The notes below the pieces were generated by a model. It searched no databases. It saw only the letters and a list, made by a program, of their open reading frames with translations, and was not told the DNA's origin. Made by a program: the position numbers and the translations under genes. A stretch of DNA of 9,057 nt, from NCBI GenBank assembly GCA_003486645.1, contig DNGI01000407.1:439-9495 (forward strand), written 5' to 3'. This DNA comes from Cyanobacteria bacterium UBA11370 (GTDB lineage Bacteria > Cyanobacteriota > Cyanobacteriia > Cyanobacteriales > Coleofasciculaceae). Of the stretch, positions 5,533 to 9,057 are shown in pieces (the stretch's first letter is position 1; each line of letters starts with the position of its first letter).

Positions 5533-5571
5533 ACGCAAGAGTTGCTTACAGTTCCTTTTGTAATCAGTCAC

Positions 5572-5596
5572 TTGCTAGACTATTCAGTTGCTAGAC
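5572..5596. repeat. Direct repeat TTGCTAGAC x2
   Basis: Two exact 9-bp copies at 5572-5580 and 5588-5596, start-to-start 16 bp, in the leader of the M23 gene. It could be a tandem binding site or a chance duplication. Confidence 0.4.
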
Positions 5597-5992
5597 AAAG
5601 CGAATGGGGATGTTCTGGAAAACCTATTCACAAGCATCAAGCTTGAGTTTTGTTTTAATCTCTAGCGCCATTCCGGAGGAAAGCCTACCCAGTCTGTATG
5701 TTCTATCCACAAGCCTTGGAAAGCTACCGCACTCCAAAAAGCCGTGTTTGTTGTCAGAATATTCCCTCCCTGAGACACTCACTCATTGCTTCTTTCAGGG
5801 TGGATTGTTGCGGTCGTAGTCGAGGAAAAAAGTTTTACCCAGTCGTGTAAGCTTGTCTAAATCAAAAAAGCAGGGTACTCTTGCCTAATCATACCCATGT
5901 CAAGTGTCTGTGATCTCAATCACAAATTTAGGAGAGTGGTCTCACTGACTGGTAAAAAACATTTAGGAATTGTTAAGTGCTCGTCACACACT

Positions 5993-5998
5993 AGGAGG
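5993..5998 (+). promoter_or_regulatory. Shine-Dalgarno AGGAGG before a TTG start
   Basis: A perfect AGGAGG lies 6 nt before the in-frame TTG at 6005. The upstream in-frame ATG at 5897 has no Shine-Dalgarno, which makes the TTG the better start for the LysM/M23 protein. Confidence 0.65.
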
Positions 5999-6004
5999 TC
6001 GTTT

Positions 6005-8557
6005 TTGAAACGAACATTTACGCAGAAGGTCAAAGCAGACTCATTTGAGGCTCCATCAAAGCCTGAAAAAGAGAAGCAGATAGCCAGCGCAGCCATTACG
6101 ACTGAGGTGAACCGTCGGGCTCGTACCTCTGCCGCCATGATTGGATTAGCAATCTCCATGGGAGCTTCTGGATTGTTGCTTCCGCAACAAGGGGATGAAG
6201 CCCTGGCAGTAGAACCCATTGCTGCCGAGCCAACCCTAACCAATCTTCCGGTTGATCCAGAAAGCAGTGTTTCAGCTTCATCCGAAGAAGAGCCAGACCT
6301 TACCGCCTCAACGTCGTCGAACGCCGCAGAAGCCGAACCGACAGCGGACTCACCCGTCACTTTACCAAGTGTCATCGAACACCAGGTAGAGGAAGGGCAG
6401 ACCCTTTGGGAACTATCCCAGACTTACGAAGTACAACCCGAAGCGATCGCTGTCTCAAATCACATTAAACCCACCGGGGATTTGTCAGTTGGACAGACCC
6501 TAAAAATTCCGGCAGTGAACGGCATTGTTCACGAAGTCAAAACGGGTGAAACGGTCGAAACCGTATCACAATCTTATGGTGTGAAGCCAACCCAGTTGCA
6601 AGCCTTGGCATCAGTGCCCGAATCGGGCGAACTGCAAGCGGGTGAATCCGTGACGGTTCCAGGGAAGGTCGATACTCTTTTAAAGGCGAGACAAGATGTG
6701 GCTCTCGACCGCTTAAAAGAGAAACGGAACCGCTTAAATGAAAGTCTGGCGGAGTTGGGGTCTGAGGAGTCTACCAATCCATCTGAACGGGCATCTGCTG
6801 ATACATTGCCACCACCCGTTTTCAAATCTGAGCAACGTGTAGCCAACACATCAGAACCGATCATCATCCCAGTCCCCACGCCAGAAGTCGCGGTATCCCC
6901 AGCGGTGGAAGCGGGGTCTACTCGCCCCTCTCAGTTGCCCGTCATCATCCCAGTCCCCACGCCAGAAGTGGCGGCATCCCCGACCGTAAAATCGGAAGGC
7001 ATCCAACAATTTCAACCCCCGGTGGTTATTCCCGTACCCACCCCAGAAAGCGCCGCATCCCCAACGAGAGAATCCAAGACTGGCAACCCAACTCCGTCCT
7101 CGGTGGTCATTCCTGTACCCACCCCAGACACCGCCGCCTCGCTGGCAGTAGAATCAAGCTCTAAGCCTCAATCCCCCTCATCGGTGGTTATCCCGGTGCC
7201 CTCTTCAGACACCGCAGACTCATCCTCTGGGCAACCGAAACCCATTGTTATTCCCAGTCTACCGACTGAACCCGTTACAGCTCCGGAAACTCTCGCCAAG
7301 CCACCCGTACCACAGCCAGTGGTGATCCAACCCCTAGTGGCAAGCAGACCCGCTGATCTGTATCAGGTCAAACCCGGAGATACCTTGGATGCGATCGCTC
7401 GCCGCTATGGTTTGTCTCGCGCAGAGTTGATCCAGGTCAATGGACTTAATAATCCCAACCTGATTCGAGTGAATCAACAACTGAAGATTCCCTCTACCCC
7501 ACCCGCCGGAACTACACCGCGATCGGTCACCTTGCTTCCGGGTCTCACCTCTAACTCTGACTCACTCGCGTCTAGGCAAGAACAGCAACAGATAGGAGCG
7601 CCCACTCTGGTTGTACCTGCTGTACCTACTCCAGTTAGGCCGATTGCGCCAACCCAACCGTATTCTCAACCCCAAACGGTTTTATCTCCAGTTCTGGCAC
7701 AATCTCCTGTGGAGAAGGATACCCAAGCGAATTCCACCGTTGTGGTTAATGCTAGGTCTAATCTATCAACGAATTCTGATCCCTATGTCGAGCGATTAAG
7801 AGCCGACATCCTCCGACTGCGGGAAGAATATCGGTATCAGGGCACCATTCCCCAATCCACTGTAGCGAGTAATGTCGTCGTTCCTACGGTGTCGGCTGCA
7901 CCGAGAGTGGAAAATCAGGTGACATCCTCTAGAACGAATCCAGAGTTCAATCCAACGCGCTATCAACAGCAAACTCAACAGGCTTCGATTCCCATTGATG
8001 TGCCTGCACCTGCTACAACCTCATCACCCACTCAGCAACAACTGTTGGCAGTAGCTCCCGCACCCGCAGAAAGCTACAACCCAGCACTTCAAATCCCAGT
8101 GGGACAAACCGTTTCTCCTGAAGTACCGCCTCTGTCAGCGCCGGATATGTACCTACCGGATAGCCCCGCCCGGTTTAATGGCTATATTTGGCCAACCAAA
8201 GGGGTTTTGACTTCAGGCTATGGGAGACGTTGGGGACGGATGCACAAAGGGATTGATATTGCTGCACCGATTGGCACTCCAGTTGTTGCTGCTGCTACTG
8301 GTGTAGTTGTCACAGCGGGCTGGAATTCTGGCGGCTATGGCAATTTGGTGGAAATTCAACATCCTGATGGTAGCCTGACACTCTATGCCCATAACAACCG
8401 GATTTTGGTGCGTCGTGGGCAAGAAGTTGCCCAAGGTCAACAAATTTCGGAAATGGGTAGTACGGGCTATAGTACAGGACCACACCTCCACTTTGAAGTT
8501 CATCCCAGTGGACGGGGAGCCGTCAACCCGATGGCTTACCTGCCCAAGGAACGATAA
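6005..8557 (+). CDS. LysM-repeat M23-family peptidase (NlpD/EnvC-like)
   Basis: An 850-residue envelope protein expected to bind peptidoglycan and cut its peptide cross-links, or activate a hydrolase that does. Numbering is from the TTG at 6005. A membrane or signal segment lies at about 41-60, with a possible cleavage after EALA. LysM domains sit at about 124-169, 174-219 and 452-496. A charged helix follows LysM2 (223-254), then a Pro-rich linker with five 27-residue repeats (about 286-420). A second coil, YVERLRADILRLREEYRYQ, is at about 593-612, and the M23 domain at about 724-846. M23 zinc ligands H747, D751 and H829 and catalytic H796 and H827 are all present (HKGID, YAH, HLHFE), so an active metallopeptidase is likely. 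The frame is open to an ATG at 5897, which would add 36 residues. TTG is preferred for its AGGAGG and because LKRTFTQKVKA resembles the usual start of cyanobacterial homologues, recalled from memory. Confidence 0.92.
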   Translation: MKRTFTQKVKADSFEAPSKPEKEKQIASAAITTEVNRRARTSAAMIGLAISMGASGLLLPQQGDEALAVEPIAAEPTLTNLPVDPESSVSASSEEEPDLTASTSSNAAEAEPTADSPVTLPSVIEHQVEEGQTLWELSQTYEVQPEAIAVSNHIKPTGDLSVGQTLKIPAVNGIVHEVKTGETVETVSQSYGVKPTQLQALASVPESGELQAGESVTVPGKVDTLLKARQDVALDRLKEKRNRLNESLAELGSEESTNPSERASADTLPPPVFKSEQRVANTSEPIIIPVPTPEVAVSPAVEAGSTRPSQLPVIIPVPTPEVAASPTVKSEGIQQFQPPVVIPVPTPESAASPTRESKTGNPTPSSVVIPVPTPDTAASLAVESSSKPQSPSSVVIPVPSSDTADSSSGQPKPIVIPSLPTEPVTAPETLAKPPVPQPVVIQPLVASRPADLYQVKPGDTLDAIARRYGLSRAELIQVNGLNNPNLIRVNQQLKIPSTPPAGTTPRSVTLLPGLTSNSDSLASRQEQQQIGAPTLVVPAVPTPVRPIAPTQPYSQPQTVLSPVLAQSPVEKDTQANSTVVVNARSNLSTNSDPYVERLRADILRLREEYRYQGTIPQSTVASNVVVPTVSAAPRVENQVTSSRTNPEFNPTRYQQQTQQASIPIDVPAPATTSSPTQQQLLAVAPAPAESYNPALQIPVGQTVSPEVPPLSAPDMYLPDSPARFNGYIWPTKGVLTSGYGRRWGRMHKGIDIAAPIGTPVVAAATGVVVTAGWNSGGYGNLVEIQHPDGSLTLYAHNNRILVRRGQEVAQGQQISEMGSTGYSTGPHLHFEVHPSGRGAVNPMAYLPKER
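6860..7264 (+). repeat. Five tandem 81-bp repeats in the M23 gene linker
   Basis: Units beginning at 6860, 6941, 7022, 7103 and 7184 each encode (V/I)(V/I)IPVP followed by TPE(V/S)AASP or a variant, plus a variable Pro/Ser-rich stretch. Spacing is exactly 27 codons. The first two units are nearly identical in DNA over their core, while the last has PSSDTADSS in place of PTPExAASP. A shorter sixth IVIPSLPTEP follows at about 7244. Confidence 0.85.
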
Positions 8558-8569
8558 GTTTATTTTCCA

Positions 8570-8602
8570 CCGCCCTACTGCCTTGCCAGCAGTGGTTGGC
8601 GG
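8570..8602 (+). terminator. GC-rich hairpin 13 nt after the M23 gene
   Basis: CCGCC (8570-8574)/GGCGG (8598-8602) and inner ACTGC (8577-8581)/GCAGT (8589-8593) stack around a 7-nt loop with a small internal loop. No T-run follows, so it may act as a 3'-end stabiliser or a pause site rather than a classic intrinsic terminator. Confidence 0.45.
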
Positions 8603-8617
8603 CGGAGTATTGATTAA

Positions 8618-8632
8618 ACCTCTTGCAAAAGT
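8618..8632. repeat. Second copy of the dispersed repeat ACCTCTTGCAAAAGT
   Basis: Fourteen of 15 bases match the copy at 2540-2554, in the same orientation. It sits in the spacer after the M23 gene, followed by the GGTTAAA heptamers. Confidence 0.5.
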
Positions 8633-8640
8633 CCTTAATC

Positions 8641-8715
8641 GGAAAGTGGGGGAAAGGTTAAAGGTTAAAGGAAAAAGGATTTTCAAGACCTTTACCCCTT
8701 CCCCCTTTCCTTTTT
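8641..8715 (+). terminator. Long imperfect stem with T5 tail
   Basis: The left arm 8641-8664 and right arm 8689-8710 pair over about 20 positions (GGAAAG with CTTTCC, a G-run with a C-run, AAAGG with CCTTT) with a 2-nt bulge and two mismatches, and TTTTT follows (8711-8715). The left arm includes tandem GGTTAAA heptamers (8656-8669). It is a plausible terminator for the M23 gene, though the purine/pyrimidine bias also suggests simple repeat DNA. Confidence 0.5.
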
Positions 8716-8816
8716 GCCTCCCTTGATGCCAGAGGTTTATTCTTTGGCAGTTTGGGTTTGGGGATAGCCATGATGGCTGTGGCTGTGTTAAATTGAAGAG
8801 GTTGTCAAAAAAATCT

Positions 8817-8889
8817 GGCTCAGTAGCTCAGTGGTTAGAGCAGGGGACTCATAAGCCCAAGGTCGCAGGTTCAAATCCCGCCTGAGCCA
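8817..8889 (+). tRNA. tRNA-Met (CAU), elongator-like, with stem mismatches
   Basis: The 73-nt cloverleaf runs as follows: acceptor GGCTCAG/CTGAGCC with 7 perfect pairs and discriminator A; D-arm GCTC/GAGC with an 8-nt loop; anticodon loop CTCATAA giving CAT; 5-nt variable loop; T-loop TTCAAAT. CCA is not encoded. The anticodon stem GGGGA/GCCCA has only its three central G-C pairs; positions 27-43 (G-A) and 31-39 (A-G) do not pair. The T stem GCAGG/CCCGC has an A-C mismatch at 51-63. It is not an initiator, because the first acceptor pair is a normal G-C and the anticodon stem lacks the initiator's three G-C pairs next to the loop. A tRNA-Ile with modified CAU seems unlikely from the acceptor sequence. 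It is either a tolerated variant or a decaying gene copy. Confidence 0.85.
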
Positions 8890-8924
8890 TTTAATCAAAT
8901 GATTACAGAATAAGCTTTACAGTG

Positions 8925-8955
8925 AAGTAAGCCTAATTGTGATCGGCTTGCTTTT
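8925..8955 (+). terminator. Likely tRNA-Met terminator
   Basis: AAGTAAGCC (8925-8933) pairs with GGCTTGCTT (8945-8953) over nine positions with one G-U wobble and an 11-nt loop. It is followed by a T-rich stretch (TTCTGCATTTTTAT). It lies 36 nt after the tRNA, suitable for ending its transcript. Confidence 0.55.
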
Positions 8956-9033
8956 CTGCATTTTTATCGGTTTAACTATTGCCTCTAACCCCTTTGATGG
9001 CATGGCAAGCGAGATTAAGACTAAGAAGACAAG

Positions 9034-9057
9034 TAATACCAAATCCGGTTAATATAC
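9034..9057. repeat. Possible edge of a dispersed AT-rich repeat
   Basis: The last bases read TAATACCAAATCCGGTTAATA, an imperfect dyad (TAATACC versus GGTTAATA) that reminds me of repeats scattered through filamentous cyanobacterial genomes. The window ends inside it, so it cannot be delimited. From 8956 to 9033 nothing else recognisable is seen. Confidence 0.25.

Larger units (their letters stand above)
5104..6004. other. Approximately 900-bp intergenic leader before the LysM/M23 gene
   Basis: No credible gene is seen. One frame (5604-5819) is open for 71 codons but looks non-protein-like. The region contains an AT-rich palindrome (5160-5179), an intrinsic-terminator-like hairpin with eight T (5498-5532), and a 9-bp direct repeat (5572-5580, 5588-5596). 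If the M23 gene starts at the TTG at 6005 it probably has a long 5' untranslated leader or a distal promoter. No known riboswitch could be matched with confidence. Confidence 0.55.

Noticed and set aside
5690..5720. GGAGGAAAGCCTACCC resembling the GAGGAAAGUCC element of RNase P RNA
   Set aside because: Only this short stretch resembles it; the remaining conserved regions of a bacterial RNase P RNA are absent.
5604..5819. 71-codon open frame in the leader of the M23 gene
   Set aside because: No Shine-Dalgarno, Ser/Leu-rich composition without recognisable pattern, and no neighbour support. Treated as chance.
8213..8726. Long open frames on both strands overlapping the end of the M23 gene
   Set aside because: They lie antisense or out of frame to the strongly conserved M23 catalytic domain and have no family-like features.
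8817..8889. Integration site (attB) use of the tRNA 3' end
   Set aside because: No integrase gene and no second copy of the tRNA 3' end is present in the remaining window.

Overview
The window looks like chromosomal DNA of a cyanobacterium, probably filamentous. Six perfect HIP1 octamers (GCGATCGC at 32, 279, 2259, 4760, 6443 and 7391) all lie inside genes or a gene remnant. The encoded proteins are cyanobacterial types: a GshA of the cyanobacterial family, a plastid/cyanobacterial-like EcfT, and a LysM/M23 protein with a long Pro-rich linker. The intergenic DNA carries short heptamer and low-complexity repeats of the kind common in such genomes. A species cannot be named from this alone.

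Layout. 21-1022 (+) is an EcfT/CbiQ-type membrane protein. It converges, with a 21-bp overlap, on a small three-repeat TPR protein (1002-1421, -). A gene-poor stretch (1482-2107) with two hairpins leads to a possible 42-codon ORF. That ORF overlaps by ATGA an 84-codon N-terminal remnant of a PabB/TrpE-type chorismate enzyme (2233-about 2487). The remnant ends at a G-rich block whose 19-bp core is repeated in inverted orientation just upstream of gshA (2948-4099, GTG start). Immediately after gshA come relics of IS200/IS605-family DNA: a long hairpin, a TnpB ORF in which a short N-terminal piece is joined in frame to a C-terminal tail, and a second right-end-like hairpin. Then follow trmL (4642-5103), an approximately 900-bp leader without a credible gene, a large LysM/M23 murein hydrolase factor (probable TTG start 6005, ending 8557), terminator-like hairpins and a tRNA-Met(CAU) gene with several unpaired stem positions (8817-8889).

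How it fits together. The intact genes are housekeeping: the first step of glutathione synthesis, tRNA wobble-base 2'-O-methylation, envelope/murein maintenance and probable vitamin or metal uptake. They are separated by long spacers and do not form one tight operon. The accessory content is decayed: a broken pab-type gene, an internally deleted TnpB relic and dispersed repeats. No complete defence system, CRISPR array, prophage or integrated element is visible, and I found no convincing new multi-gene system. The items most worth a second look are the TnpB relic with its retained right-end (omega-RNA-like) hairpin, the mismatched tRNA-Met, the inverted-repeat-bounded spacer beside the pab remnant, and the exact 27-residue repeat in the M23 protein.
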